A DNA stretch of 64,000 nucleotides. Source: Cuspidothrix sp046080125. Its GTDB lineage: Bacteria > Cyanobacteriota > Cyanobacteriia > Cyanobacteriales > Nostocaceae. The notes under the pieces are model-generated. The model was not told the origin of the DNA. It saw only the letters and a list, made by a program, of their open reading frames with translations, and did no database searches. The translations under genes were made by a program, and so were the position numbers. Location of the stretch: NCBI GenBank assembly GCA_046080125.1, contig JBJTTJ010000233.1, positions 1 through 64,000 on the forward strand, read 5' to 3'. The first letter of the stretch is position 1. Each line of letters starts with the position of its first letter. This document shows, in pieces, positions 44,390 through 53,320 of this stretch.

Positions 44390-45853
44390 TTGCCAACATC
44401 CAAATTTTTAACCTATCTAGATATCAACGTGATCTCCAATACTCTACTGTTTAATACTGTCTTAAAAAAACAATTCTCCCCTGAAGATCGATCAGCCCAA
44501 AGCTGGCTAGTGATCTTTGCTTTTATCTTCCTAACAATAGCTTGCTACTTTGCCAGTGCAGCTAGTTTGCGGATCATTTTTCCTAGCACAGCCTTTATAG
44601 TAGCAATATTTTTATATTTGCGGCATCCCATTCACTATATTGGTTTTACTTGGTCTATATGGTTTATCACTCCTGTTATCACCCGTTTAGTTGACTATAA
44701 AATTGGTTGGGATACTACCCGACAAATGTTAATTAGTCCTTATTTAGTAGTATTTATTACCCTAGTCACTTTTTTAAAACATTTACCTAATATTTCTCGC
44801 CAGGGAGGATTGCCATTTATCTTAGCTTTTATTGGGGTTTGTTATGGTTTTTTAGTGGGGATAATTTATAATCAGCCTCTTGCCGTAATTCGGAGTTTTT
44901 TAGATTGGCTTAGTCCTATAATTTTTGCTTTTCACCTATTTGCCAATTGGCGCGATTACCCTAGTTATCGGCAGCATATTCAACGGTTATTTGTTTGGGC
45001 AATTCTTTTAATTGGAGTTTATGGTGTCTATCAGTTTGTGGTTGCTCCTGAATGGGATAGATATTGGTTAATAAAATCGGAAATGTTTACCAGTGCCGGT
45101 CATCCTGTTCCCTTTGGAATGCGCGTCTGGAGCACACTACATTCACCCGGACCCTTTGCTACTGTGATGCAAGCCGGATTATTAATATTATTTACTAATT
45201 CTGGCTCTTTAATATTTCCTGCTTCTGCTGCTGGGTATTTATCATTTTTACTCTGTCAAGTTCGCACTGGTTGGGGTGGCTGGCTTTTAGGCATGATTAT
45301 CCTTTTTGGTTCTGTTAAACCACAGATTCAAAAGCGATTAATTACTATCATTTTAGCAATAACAATATGTGTCATTCCTCTGGTGACAATTGAACCTCTT
45401 GCTAAAGTTATTACTACTCGATTAGAAAGTTTTTCTAATCTGCAAAAAGATTCTAGTTTTAGAGATAGATCCGCAGCTTATGATCGTAACCTAAGTCTAG
45501 CTCTTTCTAATGTTGTTGGTAACGGCTTTGGTAATATTTGGAAGTTGAATGAAAAAACCGGACAACTAGAAGTAGTTGTCATTGATAGCGGTATTTTAGA
45601 TATGTTTTTCACATTAGGTTGGATTGGTGCTATACCTTATCTTGGTGGCTTAATGCTGATGATTTTTACGGTCAGTAAGTATACTCAAGGTCAGTTTGAT
45701 AGTTTTATCAGTGTATCTCGCGCTATTGGTATCAGTTGTTGCGCTCAATTAATTATCTATAGCGGAATGTTGAGTATTGCAGGTATGATCATGTGGGGGT
45801 TTTTCGCTATGGCCATGGCCGGACATAAATATTACAGCAGAATTCAGCAGTAA
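44390..45853 (+). CDS. O-antigen ligase/polymerase-like membrane protein
   Basis: A polytopic protein of 487 residues if started at TTG 44390; a GTG at 44429 is an alternative. About ten to twelve hydrophobic segments are visible, and a large loop after 'VYQFVVAPEWDRYWL' contains 'FGMRVWSTLHSPGPFATVMQAG', the region where O-antigen ligases and Wzy polymerases carry conserved residues. 'RDRSAAYDRNLSLALSNVVGNGFGNIW' is a second exposed loop. It would polymerise or ligate repeat units on the outer face of the membrane. Last gene in the same-direction run of the island. Confidence 0.85.
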   Translation: MPTSKFLTYLDINVISNTLLFNTVLKKQFSPEDRSAQSWLVIFAFIFLTIACYFASAASLRIIFPSTAFIVAIFLYLRHPIHYIGFTWSIWFITPVITRLVDYKIGWDTTRQMLISPYLVVFITLVTFLKHLPNISRQGGLPFILAFIGVCYGFLVGIIYNQPLAVIRSFLDWLSPIIFAFHLFANWRDYPSYRQHIQRLFVWAILLIGVYGVYQFVVAPEWDRYWLIKSEMFTSAGHPVPFGMRVWSTLHSPGPFATVMQAGLLILFTNSGSLIFPASAAGYLSFLLCQVRTGWGGWLLGMIILFGSVKPQIQKRLITIILAITICVIPLVTIEPLAKVITTRLESFSNLQKDSSFRDRSAAYDRNLSLALSNVVGNGFGNIWKLNEKTGQLEVVVIDSGILDMFFTLGWIGAIPYLGGLMLMIFTVSKYTQGQFDSFISVSRAIGISCCAQLIIYSGMLSIAGMIMWGFFAMAMAGHKYYSRIQQ

Positions 45854-45918
45854 AACCCAATCTACGTTTCCATACCTAATGGATCTATAATTAAAAGCTA
45901 AAGTGTATTTTCAAAATA

Positions 45919-46045
45919 AGATCCCCGACTTCTAAGATCAATTGATCATTCAGACACAATAAATCAAAGAAGTCGGGGATCTGGGTATGTCCAAAAATTT
46001 TGAATTGTCATCAGATCCTTGACTTGTAAACAAAGTCGGGGATCT
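45919..46045. repeat. Inverted repeat AGATCCCCGACTTCT with a third half-copy
   Basis: AGATCCCCGACTTCT (45919-45933) and its exact complement (45968-45982) make a 15-bp perfect hairpin with a 34-base loop. A third arm, AAGTCGGGGATCT, follows at 46033-46045. Same family as 42210-42250 and 59981-60046. Confidence 0.8.
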
Positions 46046-46081
46046 CAGCTTGGGAATTGTCATTAATAAAATGAGGTAATT

Positions 46082-46960
46082 ATGAATCAAATTAAGCGAT
46101 TAGTAATTGTGGGAGGAAACCATGGTAATGAGTTCACAGGAATTTACCTGGTTAAAAAGTTTCACAAATATCCCCATTTAGTCCATAGATCCAGTTTTGA
46201 AACTTTATCTTTGCTGGGTAATCATAAAGCGATCGCTGCACGGGTAAGATATATAGAAAAAGACCTCAATCGCTGTTTTATTCAGTTGAGTAATCAGAAT
46301 AAACCTGCTAATTATGAGGAATTAAGAGCGCGGGAGATGCAAACAATATTAAAACAAAAAAATCCAGATATTGAAGACGTAATCATTGATTTACATACCA
46401 CTACATCTAATATGGGTTTATGTATTATCCTAGGAAATCGCCATCCTGTATTACTAGAATTGGCTGCTGTTTTAAGTGCAATCAATCCTTTAGTTAAAGT
46501 TTATCTTCATGAACAAACTAAAGGCAGTGGTTTTCTCCGTTCTTTATCGGATTTAGGTTTTGCCTTGGAAGTAGGTCCGGTACCCCAAAGCATTTTAAAT
46601 GCGGAATTATTTCAACAAACCGAGCAGCTTATTTATACATCCCTAGATTATTTTGAAAATTATAATCTCGGCAAAAATTCTCTCAAAAATAATACTCTAA
46701 CAGTTTATAGATCAATTGGTATGATTGATTATCCACGTAGTGAAGATGGAGAAATTCAAGCCATGATTCACCCCCAACTCCAATTTAGGGATTATGAACC
46801 GTTATACCCTGGTGCACCGATGTTTATGACTTTTAGCGGTGAGGAAATTGTTTATACAGGTAATGATGTTGTTTATCCTATTTTTATCAATGAAGCTGCT
46901 TATTATGAAAAAGGAATTGCGATGCACATTAGTCAGAAAGAGTTAATTGAGATTAGCTAA
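46082..46960 (+). CDS. Aspartoacylase/succinylglutamate desuccinylase family enzyme
   Basis: A 292-residue zinc hydrolase: IVGGNHGNEFTG supplies His14 and Glu17, 'EKDLNRCF' is the family DLNR motif, and DLHTTTSNMG (His105) supplies the third ligand; 'FALEVGPVPQ' contains the catalytic Glu. Known members remove the acyl group from N-acetylaspartate or related compounds. In cyanobacteria such genes occur as solitary 'aspartoacylase'; the true substrate is not known. GAGGTAATT before the ATG is a good binding site. It overlaps the convergent transferase gene by 18 bases. Confidence 0.88.
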   Translation: MNQIKRLVIVGGNHGNEFTGIYLVKKFHKYPHLVHRSSFETLSLLGNHKAIAARVRYIEKDLNRCFIQLSNQNKPANYEELRAREMQTILKQKNPDIEDVIIDLHTTTSNMGLCIILGNRHPVLLELAAVLSAINPLVKVYLHEQTKGSGFLRSLSDLGFALEVGPVPQSILNAELFQQTEQLIYTSLDYFENYNLGKNSLKNNTLTVYRSIGMIDYPRSEDGEIQAMIHPQLQFRDYEPLYPGAPMFMTFSGEEIVYTGNDVVYPIFINEAAYYEKGIAMHISQKELIEIS

Positions 46961-48052
46961 TTCTCTTGGTTTAATGACATTGACGATATTGTTTTTTCTG
47001 ATCATTTCCCGATATATGGCTAGTGTTTCTTCATTAACTCGGGCTGCATGAAATCTTTCTAGATTTTGTTGGGCGCGGAATTTCCACTTATTCATAAGTT
47101 GGCGATCGCTCAATAATTTAGCTAAAACACTAGCTAAACCTTGAATATCTTTTGGTGGGACTAAAATCCCCGCCTGACTATAATCTAAAGTTTCAGGAAT
47201 CCCATCTACATCGCTGGCAATAATGGCACAACCAGCTTCTCTGGCCTCTGTTAAAACTAACCCAAACGATTCGCAATGGGAAGCTAAAACAAAGATATCC
47301 GTTGCTAACATATAACGTTGTGGTTCTGCCTGGAATCCTTCAAAATGAATCCGATTCTTTAAGTTTGTATTTTTCACCATTGCCTCAAATAAAGGACGAT
47401 CAGGACCATCTCCTACTAAATATAAATGTGCTTGAGGAAAATCTGTAGCGATGATTTTAAAGGACTCAATTAATTCACAAATACCTTTACGATTATACAT
47501 CCCAGCGACAGTAGTAATAGATGGAGTTTGTAGCGGTAGGGGTTGATAATCTTGCAGATTTTTATGGCGAGGACTGCCTAAAGTTCCATTACTGACTACT
47601 CGTAATTTGTGAGGCGAAATACCGCGTTTAATCATTGAATTAGCCACTGCATGACTCACTGCAATGACTTGATCCGCTAATCCCATTAATACAGCGCTAT
47701 GTTGAAATTCATTATGGACAGTAGATACTAAATGATATTCTCGATTTTTTCTAAAAATCCCCGCCAGAATAACTCCTGTCATCATGTGGACATGAACAAT
47801 ATCCGGTTGAAAATCCTTAATAATTTGGCGATAATCCCAAATAGCTTTAATTAAATTAAATGGTCTGCGACCTTGATTAAGATAAAAATGACTAACACCA
47901 TAATCTGCTAATAATTGTTCATATTCTCCGCCGGCAGATGCTACAGCCACATCTAGACCGCTTTTACTTTGTAAACAAGCTAAGTCTACAGCTACATTAA
48001 CAATACCGTTACCAATTTTTTGGACATGATTAGTAATATGTAGAATCCGCAT
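46943..48052 (-). CDS. Glycosyltransferase family 4
   Basis: A 369-residue GT4 from ATG 48052, preceded on its strand by GGAG; a GTG at 48067 would add five residues. Motifs: MRILHITNHVQKIGNGIVNV, 'DIVHVHMMTGVILAGI', 'HLVSTVHNEFQHSAV', 'HKLRVVSNGTLGS', 'LYLVGDGPDRPLFEAMV' and 'SHCESFGLVLTEAREAGCAIIASDVDG' with both donor-site Glu. It is the first leftward gene after the island run and is followed in the same direction from upstream by a deacetylase gene (48223-49008). Confidence 0.9.
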   Translation of the reverse strand: MRILHITNHVQKIGNGIVNVAVDLACLQSKSGLDVAVASAGGEYEQLLADYGVSHFYLNQGRRPFNLIKAIWDYRQIIKDFQPDIVHVHMMTGVILAGIFRKNREYHLVSTVHNEFQHSAVLMGLADQVIAVSHAVANSMIKRGISPHKLRVVSNGTLGSPRHKNLQDYQPLPLQTPSITTVAGMYNRKGICELIESFKIIATDFPQAHLYLVGDGPDRPLFEAMVKNTNLKNRIHFEGFQAEPQRYMLATDIFVLASHCESFGLVLTEAREAGCAIIASDVDGIPETLDYSQAGILVPPKDIQGLASVLAKLLSDRQLMNKWKFRAQQNLERFHAARVNEETLAIYREMIRKNNIVNVIKPRELANLN

Positions 48053-48222
48053 TTTTATATTCTCCACGGTAATTATTTATGGCAGATTTTCAGATGCTTA
48101 CCAGATGATACTTTAAAGGAAATCAAGTCGAAATAATCACCATAACTATTTAATATAACATCATAGATGGTTTACCAAATAATTGCTTCTTTCTTTTCCT
48201 TTGTTGATTATATTACCTCAAC

Positions 48223-49008
48223 CTATTTAAAAAATATTTCTTCGCAATTTAAAAACTGCTGAATAAAGCCACGAGGTAGCATTTGCACTTGGGAAGAATA
48301 GGCGGTAATAGCTTGTTGTTTCTTATCCTTGACTGCGGTTACAGATAAGCGATGGGCAGCAGCAATATCTTGTAATTTCAAAAGAATAAATAAAGGCGAT
48401 CGCCAAAATACCCAAATAGGATATTGCCATAGTTCCGTTGTAATCTGAGATTGGTCAATTGCCTGTTTAACTAACTTATAGGTTGCTTCATGATCTTGAT
48501 GACAATCTTTACGGTGAGGTACATAAACTTCTCCTGGTTGATACCTTGTTAACAATTCAGAAATTCGATTAATTATCTCTTGCTGTCCTAGAAAATTTAA
48601 GGTTTTTAAACTCCCGTCCTGATAATTCAAAAAATGAACATCTACACTGTTGACTCCTAAAATACCTAACGCTGTTAAGGACTCTTGTTGACGCATCTGG
48701 ATCATTTTATTTTGAACTTGACTATCCAAACCATGAGAACCTCTACCATCTGTTAAAAAAGCCACTACTACTGGTATTCCCTCTTCTTTTTTCCGGGCAA
48801 TCATCCCACCACAACCAAAGGTTTCATCATCTTGATGGGGAGAAAAAACCATTACTGATTTTTGAGAAAATCTTAAAGGTTGACTTCCCCAATGCAAAAT
48901 CCACCATGAAATTAACCGCGAATGAAAATATTGTAACTGATTGAGTAAGTTATTAGGAATTATTGCCTGTAAAGAAATTAGGACTTGCTTTTTATTCACT
49001 ATTACCAT
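48223..49008 (-). CDS. PIG-L family deacetylase
   Basis: A 261-residue protein with the PIG-L/LmbE zinc site: FSPHQDDETFGCGGMI (57-70; Gln replaces the common Pro of PHPDDE) and VPHRKDCHQDHEAT, which adds the HxxH. Enzymes of this family remove N-acetyl groups from GlcNAc-type sugars on lipids or small thiols. Next to polysaccharide genes it could deacetylate an amino sugar of the polymer or its precursor (inference). The first 35 residues are amphipathic. It ends 170 bases before the GT4 gene on the same strand. Confidence 0.9.
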   Translation of the reverse strand: MVIVNKKQVLISLQAIIPNNLLNQLQYFHSRLISWWILHWGSQPLRFSQKSVMVFSPHQDDETFGCGGMIARKKEEGIPVVVAFLTDGRGSHGLDSQVQNKMIQMRQQESLTALGILGVNSVDVHFLNYQDGSLKTLNFLGQQEIINRISELLTRYQPGEVYVPHRKDCHQDHEATYKLVKQAIDQSQITTELWQYPIWVFWRSPLFILLKLQDIAAAHRLSVTAVKDKKQQAITAYSSQVQMLPRGFIQQFLNCEEIFFK

Positions 49009-49260
49009 TCCTCATAATAGAATCTATTTAAAAACAATCTTTATAACTTAGCTAAAATTAATTAACCGATTCAGCTGTTGGACATTTAATTTGTATAATT
49101 TGAACAGGCAAGACTTGTACTGAAATTGTTGAATGTATGCCCGTTTCACAGGAATTAATAATTTCAAGATTATACAATTTAGTTGTGTAACAGCTTATCA
49201 ACTAAATCTATGTTTAATTTTGTCAATCACACAAAATATAATCCTCATAAATTTACTAGA

Positions 49261-49278
49261 GACGTTCCCCGGAACGTC
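49261..49278. terminator. Palindrome GACGTTCCCC/GGAACGTC downstream of the propeller gene
   Basis: An 8-bp dyad (GACGTTCC, CC, GGAACGTC) lies 22 bases beyond the stop of the minus-strand gene at 49300-51582. It is the same family as 15055-15073. The rest of the 291-base gap up to 49299 shows no gene. Terminator function is a guess from position. Confidence 0.4.
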
Positions 49279-49299
49279 CCTACTCCATCAATAAATTAA

Positions 49300-51582
49300 T
49301 TACATCGTGAACTGATATATCAGCACCTTTCCTTTCCAATTTTCTTCCACAAATACTAGATATTGACCATTAGCACGACGAAAAGCACGGATACCATAAG
49401 GAATATCAACCCAACCACTTTCTTTGCCAACTTCTGCACCTGGACTCATCTTTTTTACCAGTTCTCCAGTGGCAGCTTTGTAAACATATACCTCTGCGGT
49501 TTTGAAGGTAACTGCAAATACATAATCACCCGCCACACTCATAGCTGCTGTGGCAATTTGTTGTTTACCTGTGGTATCATAGGGAATGACAGTTCGCCAT
49601 TTGGGAGTAGGATTTCCTTGACTCCAATTATCAAAACGAACAATTTCTGATCCTACTACTTTGGCCTGATCTGTTACTGCTGGATGTTCAGTGGTAAATC
49701 CTGATAAATACATGATATCTGTTTCTGGAAAATACTCAATTCTTCGCAAGTCGGTGAAGATAGCAGGAGTCTTGATTTTTTCCATTGAACTATAGGTATA
49801 GATAGGGTTTCCTTTAGCATCTATTCCCTGTAAAGGATAACGACGAATTCCATCTTGAGTTCGCAATGTTTTCCAAATATCACCTTTGCTATCTACCCAC
49901 CAACCACCCATATAGGGATAATCTTTGCTGATATCATACTCATTTTCTTCAAATGCACCATTACCATTAATATCACGCCAAATCCATTCTCCTTGTGCGG
50001 GTTGATGGGGTGGCCAATTACCAGAAATGGATTTACCTCCTTCATTTGTAGCGACAAACATTCCCGCAGGAATGGCAATGTTACCATCGCTTTTTGGTTG
50101 AAAGCGATAAATTTGTAAAAAACTATTATACATATCTGTCAAGAATAAAAAAGGTTTCCCTTGAATACGCCGGACAAAAGTAGCATCTGGTGATGTATGT
50201 AAACGTGGATCTTGGGAATATTTGAAGGGATTAAGTGTATAGCCTTGATAAGTCCACTGTTTACCAGCAGGTTGACTATAATCCATCACATATTGTTCTT
50301 GTTTTGTGAATAGATTAACACCATCTGTTTGCGGATCTGTATCTGCATTATCTACAAATATTAATCCTAGTAATTGCCATTGTATTTGTCCTGATGGCGA
50401 AAATTTTCTTAAATCTGTACCTGAGTTTTTGAAGCCATTATTATTGATATAAAAATTACCTGCGGCATCTGTACCAATTCCTGTAATACCATAGAGTTTT
50501 GTAGTTTTAATTTCTCCGGGTACACCACCGAAAATACCTTTTTGATCGCCAAAGGTATCTACTCGCACTGGTTGATTATTAATGTTATAAATCACTACTT
50601 GTTGATTAACACCATTATCTGCTATTAATAATCTACCTCGATTATCAATGGCTAATGCCGATGGTTCGTCAATATCTATAATTTCATTGCCTAGTTTTTG
50701 CCCGGTTGGAGAATAATTGACAATTTTGGCGAATTTACTACCTGTTCTTTTTTGAATAATCCACAAATTGCCTTTTTTATCAATGGTGATTTGTCTAGGA
50801 TTAGCAATGGTAAAACTATTTAATTCTTCCATGTTTTCGGTATTATAAACCCGAATCATATTTTCACCAGCATTACTGACAAATAGTTTATTACCTACTG
50901 TAGTTAATCCAGTAACTTCATGTTTTTGGCTAGTAATTAACATACTCTTATCCCAGCCATTTCCTTTATCAAATGGTGCAGGTGTTCCTGTTAAGTCATA
51001 ACGTCTTACACAGTACCAAATTTGACCTTTTGGTGGATAATGTTTTTTAGTTGGATCTAGTTCACCTTGAGACATAGCAATATAGATATATTTGCTATTA
51101 GCAGTTATAGCTTTACCACCTAAACGACTCCAACCGTGGGTATCTTTTAAGGCTAAAATTGGTTGACCATCTTTATATACTGCTGCTTCTCTACCAGCTT
51201 CGTCCCAAACACTATTTGTATATACTGTCCCATCGTCCTGGACGTACATGGCTTCGATATTATTTTGTACTGTTAATTCGCCATTACCAATGGTATTTCC
51301 TAACCAAGAAGTAATATAGTTAACTTCAGAATTTTTCGATATTTCTGAGGTGGGAGATATTGTAGCTGTGGGAGATATTTTAGTGGTAGGAGATGGAGAT
51401 ATTTTAGTTGTTGCTAAATCCATTGTCATTCCTGCGAAGGTCACTGTTAGTCCACAGGTGATACCAAGTAAAATATTAAAGATTATTTTCCTGTCACCAT
51501 ATTTACTCCGAAATAAACTATTGATATAGCCATTAAGCTGATGACGAATTTTACTCAAATTTCTCAATTTTTTATGATTCAT
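49300..51582 (-). CDS. Secreted beta-propeller (NHL-like) protein with an EF-hand-like loop
   Basis: A 760-residue protein. One N-terminal hydrophobic segment (about 34-55: IIFNILLGITCGLTVTFAGMTM) acts as signal or anchor, then a Thr/Ser/Pro stretch with 'KISPSPTTKISPTATISPTS' repeats. The body holds NHL/SMP-30-like strands: 'EVTGLTTVGNKLFVSNAGENMIRVYN', 'IDKKGNLWIIQKR', 'LAIDNRGRLLIADNGVNQQVVIYN', 'ITGIGTDAAGNFYINNNGF'. At about 536-547 'DINGNGAFEENEY' is a classic calcium loop. Such propellers bind ligands or sugars outside the cell. Its place among polysaccharide genes hints at an extracellular, calcium-dependent matrix role. Confidence 0.75.
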   Translation of the reverse strand: MNHKKLRNLSKIRHQLNGYINSLFRSKYGDRKIIFNILLGITCGLTVTFAGMTMDLATTKISPSPTTKISPTATISPTSEISKNSEVNYITSWLGNTIGNGELTVQNNIEAMYVQDDGTVYTNSVWDEAGREAAVYKDGQPILALKDTHGWSRLGGKAITANSKYIYIAMSQGELDPTKKHYPPKGQIWYCVRRYDLTGTPAPFDKGNGWDKSMLITSQKHEVTGLTTVGNKLFVSNAGENMIRVYNTENMEELNSFTIANPRQITIDKKGNLWIIQKRTGSKFAKIVNYSPTGQKLGNEIIDIDEPSALAIDNRGRLLIADNGVNQQVVIYNINNQPVRVDTFGDQKGIFGGVPGEIKTTKLYGITGIGTDAAGNFYINNNGFKNSGTDLRKFSPSGQIQWQLLGLIFVDNADTDPQTDGVNLFTKQEQYVMDYSQPAGKQWTYQGYTLNPFKYSQDPRLHTSPDATFVRRIQGKPFLFLTDMYNSFLQIYRFQPKSDGNIAIPAGMFVATNEGGKSISGNWPPHQPAQGEWIWRDINGNGAFEENEYDISKDYPYMGGWWVDSKGDIWKTLRTQDGIRRYPLQGIDAKGNPIYTYSSMEKIKTPAIFTDLRRIEYFPETDIMYLSGFTTEHPAVTDQAKVVGSEIVRFDNWSQGNPTPKWRTVIPYDTTGKQQIATAAMSVAGDYVFAVTFKTAEVYVYKAATGELVKKMSPGAEVGKESGWVDIPYGIRAFRRANGQYLVFVEENWKGKVLIYQFTM

Positions 51583-52142
51583 ATCAAGATATTAGTCAAA
51601 GACGGTAAAATTTGTAGTCATACCATTTCTAGGTGAAGACGCGCTTTATTTTCCGTTGTAGAGACGGTGAAATGTCTCTACCAAGCTCATTTGCCACTCT
51701 CTTCCATAGAATTGGTATCAGTAGAACAAACTGAATAATTCAAAGTTTGTAGTGAGTAGTTTAGTTATAATTTAAGGACTAAATCCCTTATTACCAAACA
51801 TTTCAATATAGTTATTTACAAGCTAACAAATAAATATTCTTCTGTATATGAGTTTATTGAAACTTTATCAATAAAATACATTTTCTTAATAGTTAAAATC
51901 ATTACCAATATAACTTTCATGGATTTATAAATGTTCAATTCAATACATGAATTGCACCTACTTTAGTTTTGTTGTGGGTAAGTTCTGATAAGAATCAATT
52001 TTTTGTAAATTTATGCTGATTATATTTTTTAGTGTTGTATTAGAAGATCATCCTGAATAAAAATTGTCTTGGTATGGAGAAAATATAAAAATATCTACTT
52101 ATAATAAATAATCTGAATTTATCAATGGGAGGAGTTAAGTAA
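51583..52142. other. 560-base gap between divergent genes, holding a MITE-like element
   Basis: No protein gene is seen. Promoters for the leftward propeller gene and the rightward transferase must lie here. The first part contains the element at 51618-51720. The last 40 bases give an unusually strong ribosome binding site, GGGAGGAG, eight bases before the GTG at 52143. Confidence 0.6.
51618..51720. repeat. 103-bp element with TCATACCA.../...TGGTATCA ends
   Basis: The ends TCATACCATTTCTA and TAGAATTGGTATCA are inverted with 12 of 14 positions matching. Inside is an 8-bp hairpin GTAGAGAC/GTCTCTAC (51658-51681). Size and terminal inverted repeats suggest a non-coding mobile element; the coding partner is not present. 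Confidence 0.6.
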
Positions 52143-53312
52143 GTGGAAAGTAAAGATAAAAAATTTAGTTCAGCATCTATTTTAACTTTAGGTACTGGTT
52201 GGTTTCCCCAAAATCCTGGAGGATTAGAACGGTATATTTATGAACTAACTCATCAATTAGCAAGGCATCAAGATCAAATAGAATTATGTGGAGTTGGTTT
52301 ACCAATACATGAGGAAAATACAAATATTAAGTTAACGAATTTAGCTGATCCAGATACTAAAATTAGTAGTAGATTATGGTCTATTCGCCATAACTTTAAA
52401 AAGACTAGATTGGATAAACCCGATGCAATTAATCTCCATTTTGCATTATATAGTTTTCCTATTTTAGATATTTTACCCCAGAATATACCGATTACTTTTA
52501 ACTTTCATGGTCCTTGGGCAGCAGAAAGTCAAGAAGAAGTGGTAAATCAAAAATTTAATATTTGGCTAAAAGAACAGCTAATTGAAAAGATAACCTATCA
52601 TCGGTGCGATCGCTTTATTGTTCTGAGTAAGGCCTTTGGTCAAATTTTACATCAAAGATACCAAATTCCCTGGTCAAAAATTCACATCATTCCCGGTGGA
52701 GTTGATATTGATCATTTTCAGAACAATTTATCACGTCAAGAAGCAAGAACAAAGCTAAACTGGCCAAATAATCGGCCAATATTATTTACTTCCCGACGCT
52801 TAGTTCATCGGATGGGAATTGATAAATTATTACAAGCTATAGGGACAATTAAATCAGGTATTCCTGATATTTGGTTAGCGATAGCCGGTCGTGGTCATAT
52901 TCAGACCTTACTCCAACAACAAGTTAGAGAATTAGGTTTAGAAAATAATGTGCAATTTTTGGGTTTTTTACCTGAAAATGATTTACCTATTGCGTATCAG
53001 GCAGCTGATTTAACTGTAATGCCAAGTCAATCTTTTGAAGGGTTCGGATTAGCTATTTTGGAATCTTTAGCCTGTGGTACTCCTGTTTTATGTACACCTG
53101 TAGGGGGGATGCCAGAAATTTTACAAAGATTTTCTCCAGAGTTAATTACTGAATCTACAACCATGTCAAGCATTGCTGATAAATTAGCCCAAATTATGTT
53201 AGGTAAACTGATTTTACCTTCTAGAGAAGATTGTCGTAATTACACTGTTAAATATTATGATTGGACACACATTTCCCAACGAGTTAGGCAGGTTATCTTA
53301 GAAGATATTTGA
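52143..53312 (+). CDS. Glycosyltransferase family 4
   Basis: A 389-residue GT4 starting with GTG behind a strong GGGAGGAG site. Motifs: 'TLGTGWFPQNPGGLERYIYEL', 'INLHFALYSFPIL', 'FNFHGPWAAES', 'CDRFIVLSKAFGQIL', 'KIHIIPGGVDIDHF', 'ILFTSRRLVHRMGIDKLLQAI', and donor site 'PSQSFEGFGLAILESLACGTPVLCTPVGG'. Likely co-transcribed with the next transferase, which starts eight bases after it. May belong to a side branch of the polysaccharide or to another surface glycan. Confidence 0.9.
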   Translation: MESKDKKFSSASILTLGTGWFPQNPGGLERYIYELTHQLARHQDQIELCGVGLPIHEENTNIKLTNLADPDTKISSRLWSIRHNFKKTRLDKPDAINLHFALYSFPILDILPQNIPITFNFHGPWAAESQEEVVNQKFNIWLKEQLIEKITYHRCDRFIVLSKAFGQILHQRYQIPWSKIHIIPGGVDIDHFQNNLSRQEARTKLNWPNNRPILFTSRRLVHRMGIDKLLQAIGTIKSGIPDIWLAIAGRGHIQTLLQQQVRELGLENNVQFLGFLPENDLPIAYQAADLTVMPSQSFEGFGLAILESLACGTPVLCTPVGGMPEILQRFSPELITESTTMSSIADKLAQIMLGKLILPSREDCRNYTVKYYDWTHISQRVRQVILEDI

Positions 53313-53320
53313 AAGGTTGT

